NCBI GenBank assembly: GCA_964406735.1
Contig: CAYOSU010000006.1
Coordinates: forward strand, 1-64,000
Source: CAYOSU01 sp964406735
GTDB lineage: Bacteria > Bacillota > Clostridia > Christensenellales > CAMQZB01
DNA length: 64,000 nt
Direction of reading: 5' to 3'
The notes below the pieces were generated by a model. That model was given only the letters and a program-made list of their open reading frames with translations. It had not been told where the DNA came from and searched no databases. The position numbers and the translations under genes were made by a program. Shown here piece after piece: positions 24,746 to 34,335 of the stretch. Position 1 is the stretch's first letter, and the number at the start of each line of letters is the position of its first letter.

Positions 24746-26302
24746 ATGGCAAAAAGATTTTACTGCGACGAAAGAACTATCGTAGATACTAAGCAAGGCA
24801 AAATGCAGGGCTTTTTCACAGACGACCTATATATCTTCAAAGGAATTCCCTACGCAAAGGCTGAACGCTTCTGCGCTCCTACAGAGCCCGACTTCGTAGA
24901 GGGCGTATTCGACGCAACGAGCTACGGTTATGTTTGCCCGCTTCTGAGCCTTGGTAAGCCTACGGGTGAGCTTAGCGTTCCGCACAGATACTGGGTACAA
25001 AACGAGGACTGCCTCAACCTCAACGTTTGGACAAAGGGACTCGGCGACAAAAAACGTCCCGTAGTCGTATGGCTTCACGGCGGCGGCTTCGAGGCAGGCT
25101 CTGCTATCGAGCACGACGCTTACGACATGGCAAATATTTCACTTCTCGGAGACGTCGTATCGGTCTCCATCAACCACAGACTCAATATCCTCGGATACCT
25201 TGACCTTTCTCCCCTTTCCGACAAATACGCTTCGAGCGCAAACAACGGTTCACTCGACATGGTATACGCGTTAAGGTGGATAAAAGACAACATCGAGGCG
25301 TTCGGCGGTGATCCCGACAACGTAACGATTTTCGGACAGAGCGGCGGCGGAGCTAAGGTTACCACCCTTCTTCAGATGCCTGCGTCAGACGGACTTTTCC
25401 ACAAAGGAATGGTTATGAGCGGCGTATATAACCTCAGCATGCTCGGGCAGACCGACGAAGATCCCAACTTCTTCATCGATGAGTTTTTGAAAGAGCTTGG
25501 ACTTACTCGTGAGACCTATCAGGCTATCGAGACGCTCCCTTACGACGTTCTCGCAAAGGCGTACAACAAGGTATCGCCCATCGTCAAATCGCAGGGACAT
25601 TATGCAGGCGGATCTCCTAAGGCAAACGCAGACTACGCAGGCGATCCGCAGGTCGTAGGGTTCAGAAAAGAATCACAGAATGTACCTCTTATCGTCAGCT
25701 CCGTCTTTGGCGAGTTCGCTTTCGGCGATACGGGCTTTGACAAGAGAAAGCTCACTAACGAACAGGGCAGAGAGATCATAAGGAACACCTACGGCGAAGC
25801 CGTCGAGCCTATCATCGCACTCTTTGAAAAGGCTTATCCCGACAGGAATCCTATTGACCTTATGGTACTTGACTTCGTTTTCAGAGGTCCTGAGATTCCA
25901 TATATCGCACTCCGCGCAAAGACCTCTTCCGTATATGCTTCTATGTTCGATATGGACTTCAATTGGGGCACGGGCAAGGCTGCTTGGCACTGCGCTGACA
26001 TCCCTTATATCTTCCACAATACGCAAATGGTAGACGCAGTCAACATCGAGGGCGTTACGGATAGACTTGAAGAACAGATGTTCCAAAGCTTCCTTACCTT
26101 TGCAAGAACGGGAGATCCCAACAACGAGCTTATCCCTCAGTGGAACAGATCGACACCCGAGACCGAGTACACCATGATCTACGGCAAGAACACGAGAGTT
26201 GAAGAGAACTTCGACCATGAGCTTATTCAGAAGTTTATGCCGATAGCACTTCCCGTACTCATGCAGATGGTCGCTAAAATCTTTGGCAATATTCAACACT
26301 AA
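24746..26302 (+). CDS. Type-B carboxylesterase
   Basis: The 518-residue alpha/beta-hydrolase has the oxyanion loop VVWLHGGGFEAGSA, the nucleophile Ser199 in FGQSGGGAKV and the family signature NEDCLNLNVWT. The catalytic His is probably in ADIPYIFHNT near residue 420, before a carboxyl region ending in a hydrophobic helix. There is no signal peptide, so the enzyme is cytoplasmic. It may deacetylate plant-derived esters or xenobiotics. It is a single-gene unit with its own promoter and terminator. Confidence 0.92.
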   Translation: MAKRFYCDERTIVDTKQGKMQGFFTDDLYIFKGIPYAKAERFCAPTEPDFVEGVFDATSYGYVCPLLSLGKPTGELSVPHRYWVQNEDCLNLNVWTKGLGDKKRPVVVWLHGGGFEAGSAIEHDAYDMANISLLGDVVSVSINHRLNILGYLDLSPLSDKYASSANNGSLDMVYALRWIKDNIEAFGGDPDNVTIFGQSGGGAKVTTLLQMPASDGLFHKGMVMSGVYNLSMLGQTDEDPNFFIDEFLKELGLTRETYQAIETLPYDVLAKAYNKVSPIVKSQGHYAGGSPKANADYAGDPQVVGFRKESQNVPLIVSSVFGEFAFGDTGFDKRKLTNEQGREIIRNTYGEAVEPIIALFEKAYPDRNPIDLMVLDFVFRGPEIPYIALRAKTSSVYASMFDMDFNWGTGKAAWHCADIPYIFHNTQMVDAVNIEGVTDRLEEQMFQSFLTFARTGDPNNELIPQWNRSTPETEYTMIYGKNTRVEENFDHELIQKFMPIALPVLMQMVAKIFGNIQH

Positions 26303-26319
26303 ATAAAATTAAAACTATA

Positions 26320-26346
26320 AAGCGAGCGCAAAACGCTCGCTTTTTC
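26320..26346 (+). terminator. Terminator of carboxylesterase gene
   Basis: AGCGAGCG, AAAA-type loop, CGCTCGCT followed by TTTTT. Confidence 0.9.
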
Positions 26347-26347
26347 A

Positions 26348-26378
26348 TTCAAAAACGAGCCTCTTTCAAGGCTCGTTT
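26348..26378 (-). terminator. Terminator of GH3 gene
   Basis: AAACGAGCC/GGCTCGTTT stem (26353-26378). On the minus strand it is followed by TTTTTGAATG. The GH3 gene stops at 26424. Confidence 0.75.
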
Positions 26379-26423
26379 CGATTTTTGTTTGCCGCATTAT
26401 TCCATATGCTTATCGTCTGTCGA

Positions 26424-28871
26424 TTACTCCTCAACCTCTGCATTGGCATAGAAGCAACGCTTATTTGGATCTATCGGATAGGTCTTATCGAGGCAATACG
26501 TCGCAGTCAACGCTCTATCCTCTGCATTTCTGCCTGCAAAGAACTCAAACTCTCCCTTTTCTACGATCCAATTACGATCGATATCCGTAAACGCAAGTGC
26601 GTCGATATTAAACGTAAATTTCACCGTCTTTTGCTCCCCGCTCTTTATTGCAATACGCTTGAAGCCAACAAGTTCCTGACGAGGACGAACGACTGATGCG
26701 TAAAGGTCTTTTCCGTAAAGCTGAACTACTTCCTCTCCGTCAACGTCGCCGATATTCTTAACTATAACGTCAACTTCGATATTTCCGCCGCCGATCTCTT
26801 TGAGCTCAATATTTTCGTACTCAAAGCTCGTGTAAGACAAGCCGTAGCCAAAAGGTCTTAACGGTTCCGCAACGTCGTCTGCATACCCTTTCATAAACAT
26901 CTGGACGTGGTCTGTAGAGGAACTCCCGTTGTGCTGCATATGGTGTACGGGGATATGTCCTTCCGTTCTCGGAAGATCCATCGGCGCTCTGCCTGCAGGG
27001 TTGTATTCGCCCGTAATTACCTCTGCAATAGCCTGACCTGCGTACGTAGACGGGAACCAAGCCTCAATTATCGCAGTGATATTCTCGTATGCCCAAACGG
27101 AACACCACGGCTTTGCGCCCGTATGTACCGCTACGACGTTTTTGTTTGCCGCAACAATTGCTCTTGCAAGCTTTTCCATAACGCCCGGCAGCCCTATTCT
27201 CGACGTGTCGAAGTTTTCTCCCGACGTACACGTAGGTTCGATGCCGCTCTTTTCTCCCACGCACAAGATGACGATATCGCTTCGCTTTGCAAGCTCTACC
27301 GCCGCTTCTATTCCGCTTTCATCACTTCCTTTATAGTCGCAACCTTCTATAAATTCAACGTCGTCAAATCTTGACTTTACTCCCTCCAGTATCGTCGTTG
27401 CATCGGGGTAATACCTTCTTATTTCGTCGTCGAACAGATACTTATCCGCAACAAAATCAACCGGACTCATCGCAGGAATCTTTGAAATATCGAAGCCCTG
27501 ACCACCCTCTGCGCCTGCAGCGCCGTCTCTTCCTTGGTTCATTATATCGGTGATGTCGATCTTTCCCTCTTTCGCAAGACGCGCCATCTGGTCGCGTATT
27601 AGGTTTCTTATCGACAGCATAAGCTCGTTTTGTGCCGCAGCCGTATAGTGGCTGAACATCATACGGAGCGAATTCGCCGTAGGTCCTATGACCGCAACTT
27701 TGAGCTTTTTGTCTTTTATCGGCAATATACCGTCGTTTTTAAGGAGCGTCATAGACTTCCTTGCCGCTTCTAAGCTTCCCTTATTTGCCTCCGTATTGTC
27801 CATTGCTTTGTCCATAAGCTCTAAGCGCGGATACGGATCTTCAAACAGTCCAAGCTCGAATTTGAGCGTCAATACTCTCAATACGGATCTGTCTATAAGC
27901 GCTTCCGAGATATCTCCGTTTCTAACGGCTTCGAGCATCTCATCCGCATATATCTCATGTCTTGGGCATTCAAGATCGAGCCCTGCCTCTATACAAAGCT
28001 TTGCCGCTTCGCCTTTTGTCTTTGCAAGCCTATGCGGAGAGATCGTCTGCGCCGCCGAGCCGTAATCCGATACTACAAGTCCGTTAAAGCCGAGATCATC
28101 CCTTAATAAGTCGTTAAGTATCGCTTTGTTAGCAGCAACAGGTCTTCCATCTATTTGTGCGTAGCTGTTCATTATCGACTTGATGTCTGCTACGTTTATT
28201 GCCGCCTCAAAAGGCTTTGCGAACTGTTCACGAAGTTCCCTGTCCGTAACCATCGTTCTGTGGCTATTAAGTCCACTCTCAGTAACGGAATATCCTAAGA
28301 AGTGTTTGCCAGTTGCGGCAATACCGTCCTTAATATCGTCGCCCTGCAAGCCCTTAACGAACGCTACAGTCATTGCAGAAGAAAGCGTGGGATCGCTTCC
28401 GTAAGTCTCGTTACAACGGCCCCAGCGTGGGTCTTTTGAAAGATCCGCAACAGGTGAAAGCGCATGCCTTATTCCGTGTGCCAAAAGCTGCTTGCGCGAA
28501 TACTCCGACATTTTTTCTACAAGTTCAGGTTCAAAAGTCGCTCCAAGACCTATGGAGATAGGGTATTGATTTCCTCCTAGGAACGCTACGGGACCTGCGA
28601 GAGCCTCGCCGTGGAATATTGCAGGTATTTTGTGCGGTGAATTTTCTATTATATACTCCTGCATTCTTCTTACATCTTCAGCAAGTTTTCTGAGCTCGCC
28701 CATGGGAACGGAAACTTCACCCGTCCCGTTTTCAAGATCGTTTCCCTCTATCTTGCTCGTATCTTGCACACTCGAACAGCCAAGCTGCCTTATTTTTTCT
28801 TCGAGCGACAACTCTTTTAAAAGTGCTTGCGCCCTCTCTAACGGGCTCAGATTTGTGTCTTTGTAACTCAT
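26424..28871 (-). CDS. Glycoside hydrolase family 3 (beta-glucosidase/xylosidase type)
   Basis: The 815-residue enzyme has the full GH3 layout: an amino-terminal TIM barrel with the substrate-binding KDPRWGR, GKHFLGY and nucleophile Asp269 in GLVVSDYGS; the alpha/beta sandwich (LLKNDGILPI to ITAIIEAWFPSTYAGQAIAEV); and a fibronectin-type III-like tail (LRPFGYGLSYTSFEY onward). I set the start at the ATG of MSYKDTN, behind AAGGAGAGAG. The longer frame lacks a ribosome site. There is no signal peptide, so it acts on imported oligosaccharides. Glucosidase versus xylosidase specificity cannot be settled by eye. Confidence 0.93.
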   Translation of the reverse strand: MSYKDTNLSPLERAQALLKELSLEEKIRQLGCSSVQDTSKIEGNDLENGTGEVSVPMGELRKLAEDVRRMQEYIIENSPHKIPAIFHGEALAGPVAFLGGNQYPISIGLGATFEPELVEKMSEYSRKQLLAHGIRHALSPVADLSKDPRWGRCNETYGSDPTLSSAMTVAFVKGLQGDDIKDGIAATGKHFLGYSVTESGLNSHRTMVTDRELREQFAKPFEAAINVADIKSIMNSYAQIDGRPVAANKAILNDLLRDDLGFNGLVVSDYGSAAQTISPHRLAKTKGEAAKLCIEAGLDLECPRHEIYADEMLEAVRNGDISEALIDRSVLRVLTLKFELGLFEDPYPRLELMDKAMDNTEANKGSLEAARKSMTLLKNDGILPIKDKKLKVAVIGPTANSLRMMFSHYTAAAQNELMLSIRNLIRDQMARLAKEGKIDITDIMNQGRDGAAGAEGGQGFDISKIPAMSPVDFVADKYLFDDEIRRYYPDATTILEGVKSRFDDVEFIEGCDYKGSDESGIEAAVELAKRSDIVILCVGEKSGIEPTCTSGENFDTSRIGLPGVMEKLARAIVAANKNVVAVHTGAKPWCSVWAYENITAIIEAWFPSTYAGQAIAEVITGEYNPAGRAPMDLPRTEGHIPVHHMQHNGSSSTDHVQMFMKGYADDVAEPLRPFGYGLSYTSFEYENIELKEIGGGNIEVDVIVKNIGDVDGEEVVQLYGKDLYASVVRPRQELVGFKRIAIKSGEQKTVKFTFNIDALAFTDIDRNWIVEKGEFEFFAGRNAEDRALTATYCLDKTYPIDPNKRCFYANAEVEE

Positions 28872-29178
28872 TTTCTCTCTCCTTATATTATTTCGTCCGA
28901 CAAACAACCTACTCTTCGGACTTCTTATCAAAAATCGTACATCATTTTTTAAAAGATTTCAATACCTCTTTCAACATCCCTTAAATATTGTCTTATTTTA
29001 CATAAAAATTGACTAAAATGTTCTGCCTTTTTGTGTATATTCCATTGCTTTTAAGGAATAATCATTGTTATCGTCATTTTATCCATAATGTTCACACATT
29101 TTCTTGATATAATGCTTATGCTGCGTTTGCGGTAGGCGCAAGTAGGTATTCACAGTAATAACAGATAGGTATTTTAAT
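28872..29178. other. Divergent intergenic region
   Basis: This 307-base A+T-rich gap lies between the GH3 gene and the DUF2238-like gene. A TATAAT at 29108-29113 is a candidate -10 for the plus-strand gene but lacks a good -35. No gene or clear operator was seen. Confidence 0.4.
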
Positions 29179-29937
29179 ATGTTGACCCCTTTCAAAAAGA
29201 CTTTCAGAAAAAGCAATCTTTCGATTGCAATAACCATAATATATCTCTCCTTTTGCTTAGGCTCGGCGATATACTTCGGAATTACCGACCAGACTGCACA
29301 AATGCGGCACGCCGTTCTCGGACTTTTATGCGCCATGCCTGCAATATACCTCTTTGAAAAAGCGTTCAGGTTCGACATGATGGGGCTACTCACTTTTTTA
29401 GTGCTGTTCCTCGCCGCCGGCGGTTTAATAATCGGTCCGTCGTATAATTTTTATATCCTCGTTCCTGTTTTCGACGATGTTTTGCATACTATGTCAGGCC
29501 TTATATTTGCAGTCATCGGATACGCGATCTCAAGCCGCATCCTCTCAGAAAAAACGGACGATCCCTTTTGGATAAACGTACTGTTCGCATTCTGTTTCTC
29601 CCTTGCGATAGCCGTCCTTTGGGAGATGTTCGAGTGGATAGGTACGACCGTCTTCCACCTCGACATGCAGGAGGACAAGATAATAACAGAGTTTCACTCA
29701 TATCTTCTCGCAGGGACGCACGCATACGTCGTAGACGTAGACAACATCGTAAAGACCGTCATATATTACGGCGAAGGGCAAGTCCTCGAAATAAACGGCT
29801 ACCTTGACCTTGGACTTTTTGATACGCTCAACGATATGCTCTGTTGCATAATAGGAGCACTAATATTCTTTGCGATATTCGTCCTTAATCGCATTATCGA
29901 TAAAGATCTTGATAAAGCGTTCTTGATAACGGAATAA
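29179..29937 (+). CDS. DUF2238/YjdF-like membrane protein
   Basis: The 252-residue protein has six or seven membrane segments. Conserved polar groups lie at helix ends: FDDVLHTMSGLIFAVIGY, AVLWEMFEWIGTTVF and DTLNDMLCCIIGALI. These three blocks (D-D-x-x-H-x2-SG, WEMFEW, DTxxDM) are the pattern of the DUF2238/YjdF family. Function is unknown, though the conserved acidic and histidine residues in membrane context suggest metal or lipid chemistry. No strong ribosome site is seen before the ATG. A bidirectional terminator follows. Confidence 0.75.
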   Translation: MLTPFKKTFRKSNLSIAITIIYLSFCLGSAIYFGITDQTAQMRHAVLGLLCAMPAIYLFEKAFRFDMMGLLTFLVLFLAAGGLIIGPSYNFYILVPVFDDVLHTMSGLIFAVIGYAISSRILSEKTDDPFWINVLFAFCFSLAIAVLWEMFEWIGTTVFHLDMQEDKIITEFHSYLLAGTHAYVVDVDNIVKTVIYYGEGQVLEINGYLDLGLFDTLNDMLCCIIGALIFFAIFVLNRIIDKDLDKAFLITE

Positions 29938-29953
29938 CGTAACGATAAAAATT

Positions 29954-29984
29954 AAGCGAAGCATTTTATTGCTTCGCTTTTTTC
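29954..29984 (+). terminator. Terminator after DUF2238-like gene
   Basis: AAGCGAAGCA/TGCTTCGCTT-type stem with a T-run at 29978-29984. The minus strand has TTAATTTTTATCG, so it may also serve the convergent DeoR gene. Confidence 0.85.
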
Positions 29985-30025
29985 GTATTATTTAATCTTT
30001 GCTCTATTGCTACAACAGTAGCGTT

Positions 30026-30775
30026 CTACTCCATATTTTCGCCCGATATGAAGCATATATCCTCGTTTCGTTCTTCCTCGGGCGGCAATTTATCGGTAAC
30101 GACGGCATCGAAAGTGCGCAACGAGCATCCTCTATATGCGCCCTCGCCGAAAAATTTTTCGCTGTCGGCAAGAAGTATTTTGTGATTGCTGTTTGAGATT
30201 GCTTTCTTCTTGACCTCGCCAACGTCTACAGTTCGCTCGTAAGCGTAACCGTCCTTTATCGCCGCACACGAGCATATCGCAAGATCGAATCGAAAATCGT
30301 CAAGCTGACTTATAGTCAAACTCCCGATGACGGAATTTGTATTGGGCTCTACCCTGCCTCCGAGCAGTATCACGCTGACGTTGCCAAGCTTTGTCAACGC
30401 CTCAGCAGACTGTATTCCGTTCGTAACGACCGTTTTCAGCCCGAGGTTCAGCCTTTCAAGCAAATATAAACTGGTCGTTGAACTATCAACGAAAAGTGTA
30501 TTGAACTGCGGAATTACGTCTATAGCAAGCCTTGCGACCTCTCTTTTGCCGCTTTCGTTCTTCTTTTTGCGCAAAAGATGAGATATTTCGCCCGAACGCT
30601 CGTCAATGTACGCTCCGCCGTGCACTCTTTCGATAAGCCCCATCGTCTGCATTTTTTTGAGGTCTCGCCTTATCGTCGCTTCCGACGTATATAAAAGACT
30701 TGCCAAGGTCTCAACTTTTGCGCTTTTATTCTCTTTCAAATAGCGCATTATCTCGTCTATGCGTTCGTTTTCCAT
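30026..30775 (-). CDS. DeoR-family transcriptional regulator
   Basis: Residues 1-57 are the DeoR winged helix (ERIDEIMRYLKENKSAKV, then TSEATIRRDLKKMQ and LIERVHGGAY). Residues ~70-240 are the sugar-phosphate-isomerase-like sensor with FVDSSTTSLYLLERL, VVTNGIQSAEALT, VILLGGRVEPNTNSVIG and DSEKFFGEGAYRGCSL. Such regulators usually bind phosphorylated sugars and repress a nearby catabolic gene. The divergent rhaD is the natural target, with both promoters in the 177-base gap. Confidence 0.93.
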   Translation of the reverse strand: MENERIDEIMRYLKENKSAKVETLASLLYTSEATIRRDLKKMQTMGLIERVHGGAYIDERSGEISHLLRKKKNESGKREVARLAIDVIPQFNTLFVDSSTTSLYLLERLNLGLKTVVTNGIQSAEALTKLGNVSVILLGGRVEPNTNSVIGSLTISQLDDFRFDLAICSCAAIKDGYAYERTVDVGEVKKKAISNSNHKILLADSEKFFGEGAYRGCSLRTFDAVVTDKLPPEEERNEDICFISGENME

Positions 30776-30809
30776 ATCATTCAGCCCTTTTGTGATTGAT
30801 TTTGATTAT

Positions 30810-30838
30810 ATTCTATCATATATTTGCGCATTTTTCAA
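30810..30838 (-). promoter_or_regulatory. Promoter of DeoR-family gene
   Basis: On the minus strand TTGAAA (30838-30833), 17 bases, TAGAAT (30815-30810). Confidence 0.6.
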
Positions 30839-30853
30839 CTTTTCGAGCAAATA

Positions 30854-30882
30854 TAGACAATTTCACGCACATATGCTATACT
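30854..30882 (+). promoter_or_regulatory. Promoter of rhaD
   Basis: TAGACA (30854-30859), 17 bases, TATACT (30877-30882). It lies 16 bases from the divergent DeoR promoter, so one bound repressor could close both. Confidence 0.6.
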
Positions 30883-30952
30883 GTTTTTGCAAAACGGCAA
30901 TACAACGGACAAGCGAGCAGCACTTGCCGTCAAAAAATATCAGGAGATAATT

Positions 30953-31765
30953 ATGAAGAACATTCTCGAAGCACCTTTCGTTATCGAAATGGAAAGAACA
31001 ACTGCAAACATGTACAGACTCGGCTGGGACGAGCGCAACGGCGGCAATATCAGCTATATGCTCGACGAAAACGAGGTCGCTGAATATTTGGACGTAAACG
31101 AAGTAATAAGAACTATTCCTACAAATTTTGACGCAAGAGCACTTGCAGGCAAGATATTCATCGTAACGGGTACGGGTAAGTACTTCAAAAACGTCGAGGT
31201 AGACCCCGAAACCAACCTTGGCATCGTACGCATCTCAGAAGACGGACAAAACGCCGAGCTTCTTTGGGGCTACAAGGACGGCGGTCGTTTTACTTCCGAG
31301 TTCCCTGCACATATGATGAGTCATATCGAACGACTCAAAGTAGACCCCGATAACCGCGTTATTATGCACACGCATCCGACCTATACCATCGCAATGAACG
31401 CAGTTTGCGAGCTGGACGAAAAAGACTTTGCGCACAAGCTCTGGCAGTCCAACACCGAAGCTATCGTCGTATTCCCCGACGGCGTTGGCATTCTCCCCTG
31501 CATGGTATGCGGAACGAACGAGATCGGTATGGCTACGGCAGAAAAAATGAAGAACTTCCGTCTCGTAGTATGGACGAACCATGGAATCTACGGCTCGGGC
31601 AAAGATATGGATGAGGCATTCGGCCTTATCGAAACCGTAGAGAAGACCGCTCAGATATACATGTTGACGTTGGGACATGTAAAGAACGTCATCTCGGACG
31701 AAATTCTTTGGGGTTTGGCTGAACGCTTTGACATCACTCCCCTCGACGGCGTTTTGACAAAGTAA
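30953..31765 (+). CDS. rhaD: Rhamnulose-1-phosphate aldolase
   Basis: This class II aldolase splits L-rhamnulose-1-phosphate into dihydroxyacetone phosphate and L-lactaldehyde. The 270-residue length is typical. It has the substrate loop ERNGGNISYML, the zinc ligands in IMHTHPTYTIAM and the later His in WTNHGIYGSG, and the catalytic Glu in LWQSNTEAIVV or near it. I chose the ATG at 30953 behind TCAGGAGATAA. The longer frame starts before the promoter's transcript. No rhamnose isomerase or kinase is nearby, so the gene is an orphan controlled with the divergent DeoR. Confidence 0.92.
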   Translation: MKNILEAPFVIEMERTTANMYRLGWDERNGGNISYMLDENEVAEYLDVNEVIRTIPTNFDARALAGKIFIVTGTGKYFKNVEVDPETNLGIVRISEDGQNAELLWGYKDGGRFTSEFPAHMMSHIERLKVDPDNRVIMHTHPTYTIAMNAVCELDEKDFAHKLWQSNTEAIVVFPDGVGILPCMVCGTNEIGMATAEKMKNFRLVVWTNHGIYGSGKDMDEAFGLIETVEKTAQIYMLTLGHVKNVISDEILWGLAERFDITPLDGVLTK

Positions 31766-31810
31766 TCAAGATTTCATACGAGACTGATAACATTATCGAC
31801 ATAGTATTCA

Positions 31811-31850
31811 ACACCGCCAAAACTATTGTATGTTTTGGCGGTGTTTTTTC
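31811..31850 (+). terminator. Terminator of rhaD
   Basis: ACACCGCCAAAAC/GTTTTGGCGGTGT with an 8-base loop, followed by TTTTTTC. Confidence 0.92.
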
Positions 31851-31859
31851 GTTCAGATA

Positions 31860-31888
31860 TTGCGTTAGCACACAAAAAGGGGTATAAT
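31860..31888 (+). promoter_or_regulatory. Promoter of GH5 gene
   Basis: TTGCGT (31860-31865), 17 bases, TATAAT (31883-31888), immediately after the rhaD terminator. Confidence 0.75.
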
Positions 31889-31948
31889 AGTCTCGAAACG
31901 GACATCGCACAAATTCGTTACCGCCATTTGTTTTCAAAGGAGATCATG

Positions 31949-33334
31949 ATGAAAAACAATAAGCTCAAACTTACGATAAAGATCGTCGTAGCAATAATAG
32001 CCGTTGCGCTTTGCATTGCAATATTGCTCGTATCAAGCGTTTTTATTTTCAGAAAGATATATTTTAAGCCTCTCCCCGATAAGATAGATCCACCCAAAGC
32101 TCAAGAGGAGCTTTATACCGTCGGCAGAGGTATATACGATAAAGACGGCAACAGAGTTGCCTTAAAGGGTATTAACTTCGGCAGCTGGTTCTTGCAAGAA
32201 GGCTGGATGACGGTCAACTCTGTCGGCGCAAAGTACAACGCCGACGGAAGCTACGCTAAAATTAACGAGGACGGCATCATAGAGGAATACGAGGAGACCT
32301 ATCAGGACGAAGTCGATAAAGCACTCAAAGACAATCCCAATCTCACCGACGAGCAGGTTGAAGAGCTTTGGAACGTCTATTATGACAATTATATCAAGGA
32401 AATTGACTTCCAAAACGTCAAGGAGCAAGGCTTTAACGTGATAAGGCTTCCTATGTATTACAGAAATTTCCTCGAAGGCGAGGACGACAGCCTTACACTC
32501 AAAGAAAACGCCTTTGAGAGGCTGGATTGGTTCTTGGAAATGTGTAAAAAATACGACCTTTACGCAATACTCGACTTGCACGGCGTTGTAGGCGGACAAA
32601 GCGGTTACGAGCATTGCGGTACGAGTCGTATAGAGTTTTGGGACAACGAGGTATATCAGCAGGAGATGTGCGATCTTTGGAAAGCCATCGCCGAGCATTA
32701 CCTCAACGACCGCCCCGATCTTTCGGCAACGATAGCGATGTACGACCTTATCAACGAGCCGGTAGACAGAAATACCGCCGCAACGAGCAAGGATCAGCAC
32801 CTTATCATCAAAAAAATGTATGACGCAATACGCTCCGTCGATGACAAGCACATTATTTCTATCGAGTCGTGCTGGACTTACAGTACCTTCCCCGATCCCG
32901 ACGAGCTTGGATACGATAACGTCTGCTATCAGATACATCACTACAACTGGTCGAGCGACACACTGCCTTATGAGCTGTTTTACTTCGGTCAAGACGCACT
33001 CTTTGCGCTAAATCACTACGACGTTCCCTATTATATCGGCGAATTCACCTTCTTTAACAAGCCTGACATTTGGAGCAAGTGGTTGAAATATTACGACGAC
33101 TGCGGCTTCAACTGGACCATTTGGAACTACAAGACCGTTTCTTACGGCTGGTGGGACACCTCTTGGGGGCTTTACGTCTACAAGATGAACTTGTTTGACG
33201 AACAGCTCAAATTAGACCTTCGCACGGCAACCTACGACGAGATATACGCCGAGTGGTCGAGAGTAGGAACGGACGATTATTATAATTCACAAGGAGTACT
33301 GAAAGAGGTACTTGACGAATACTTCGGCAAATAA
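31949..33334 (+). CDS. Membrane-anchored glycoside hydrolase family 5
   Basis: The 461-residue protein has an amino-terminal signal anchor (KLTIKIVVAIIAVALCIAIL and following) and then a GH5 TIM barrel: GINFGSWFLQEGWM, GFNVIRLPMYYRNF, LDLHGVVGGQSG, the acid/base Glu in YDLINEPVD, and the nucleophile Glu in YYIGEFTFFN. GH5 covers endoglucanases, mannanases and exo-beta-1,3-glucanases. The GSWFLQEGWM start and LDLHG-x-GGQSG resemble glucan 1,3-beta-glucosidase-like members. AAGGAG (31937-31942) best serves the second of two adjacent ATGs. The first (31946) would add one Met. It is probably displayed on the outer membrane face, acting on polysaccharide fragments. Confidence 0.88.
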   Translation: MKNNKLKLTIKIVVAIIAVALCIAILLVSSVFIFRKIYFKPLPDKIDPPKAQEELYTVGRGIYDKDGNRVALKGINFGSWFLQEGWMTVNSVGAKYNADGSYAKINEDGIIEEYEETYQDEVDKALKDNPNLTDEQVEELWNVYYDNYIKEIDFQNVKEQGFNVIRLPMYYRNFLEGEDDSLTLKENAFERLDWFLEMCKKYDLYAILDLHGVVGGQSGYEHCGTSRIEFWDNEVYQQEMCDLWKAIAEHYLNDRPDLSATIAMYDLINEPVDRNTAATSKDQHLIIKKMYDAIRSVDDKHIISIESCWTYSTFPDPDELGYDNVCYQIHHYNWSSDTLPYELFYFGQDALFALNHYDVPYYIGEFTFFNKPDIWSKWLKYYDDCGFNWTIWNYKTVSYGWWDTSWGLYVYKMNLFDEQLKLDLRTATYDEIYAEWSRVGTDDYYNSQGVLKEVLDEYFGK

Positions 33335-33337
33335 CGC

Positions 33338-33366
33338 TTGCATTATTTGGCAAAATGCCGTATACT
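33338..33366 (+). promoter_or_regulatory. Promoter of galU operon
   Basis: TTGCAT (33338-33343), 17 bases, TATACT (33361-33366), giving a leader of ~95 bases before galU. Confidence 0.65.
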
Positions 33367-33468
33367 TCTTGTACGAGTAAGATCCAACACAAAATCGAAC
33401 AGATTCTTCCGTTCTGTTGCAAAATTTGCTTGGATTCCTTACTTTCAACACCGTTTTAGGAGATAATC

Positions 33469-34335
33469 ATGGCAGTTCGTAAAGCCGTTATACCGTGCGC
33501 AGGCATGGGCACAAGATTTTTACCGTTCACAAAGGCAGTACCTAAGGAGCTTATTCCCGTGGTCGATAAGCCCGCTCTCCAATACATCGTCGAGGAGGTC
33601 GCCGACAGCGGTATCACCGACGTATTGATAATCACAAACAGCAAGAAAAAGGCTATCGAAAGACATTTTGCAAGAGACGAAGAGGAAGAAAACATATTGC
33701 TGTCGAGAAATAAGACGCCTGAAGCCGAGCTTTTAAGGTCACTCTCGACGCTTGCAAATATTTCTTACGTCAACCAAGAATTTCCATCAGGTAGCGCAGG
33801 AGCAGTCGAGCTTGCAAAGGACTTTGTCGGCAACGACCCGTTCGCACTTCTTTTCGGCGATGACCTTATTTTTAGCGAAATCCCTGCAATAAAACAGCTT
33901 GTAGACATATACGATAAAACGGGAAAGACCGTTTTGGGTGTTCAGCACGTCAAAAAAGAGGACGTTGCAAAATATAGCAGCATCTCTGTCGTAAAGCAAG
34001 AGGGTAACGTATATTACATCGACGACGTTATAGAAAAGCCGTCGCCCGAGGAAGCTCCGTCGCTTATTGCGGCGCTCGGCAGGTATATCGTAACGCCCGA
34101 CGTATTTGACTACATCGCAAAAACGCCCGTTTCACGCGGCGAGATAGGCATCACCGACACCTTCCGCCTTATGACAAAGGACGGACTTTGCGTCGCCGCC
34201 GAATATTCCGGCAGACGTTACGACACAGGCAACAAGAGTTCCTATCTTGAAGCTGTCGTTGAATACGCTTTACGCAACCCAGAGCTTTCAGCAACCTTCA
34301 AGGACTTTTTGAAAAGGACGGTGGAAACGCTTTGA
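33469..34335 (+). CDS. galU: UTP-glucose-1-phosphate uridylyltransferase
   Basis: GalU makes UDP-glucose for glycolipids, cell-wall glycans and exopolysaccharide. The 288-residue protein has the nucleotidyltransferase signature CAGMGTRFLPFTKAVPKELI and the further family blocks KPALQYIVEEV, LLFGDDL and GRYIVTPDVF. TTAGGAGATAATC precedes the ATG. Its stop overlaps the next gene's TTG start. UDP-glucose made here could feed the glycosyltransferase at 21182-22306. Confidence 0.95.
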   Translation: MAVRKAVIPCAGMGTRFLPFTKAVPKELIPVVDKPALQYIVEEVADSGITDVLIITNSKKKAIERHFARDEEEENILLSRNKTPEAELLRSLSTLANISYVNQEFPSGSAGAVELAKDFVGNDPFALLFGDDLIFSEIPAIKQLVDIYDKTGKTVLGVQHVKKEDVAKYSSISVVKQEGNVYYIDDVIEKPSPEEAPSLIAALGRYIVTPDVFDYIAKTPVSRGEIGITDTFRLMTKDGLCVAAEYSGRRYDTGNKSSYLEAVVEYALRNPELSATFKDFLKRTVETL

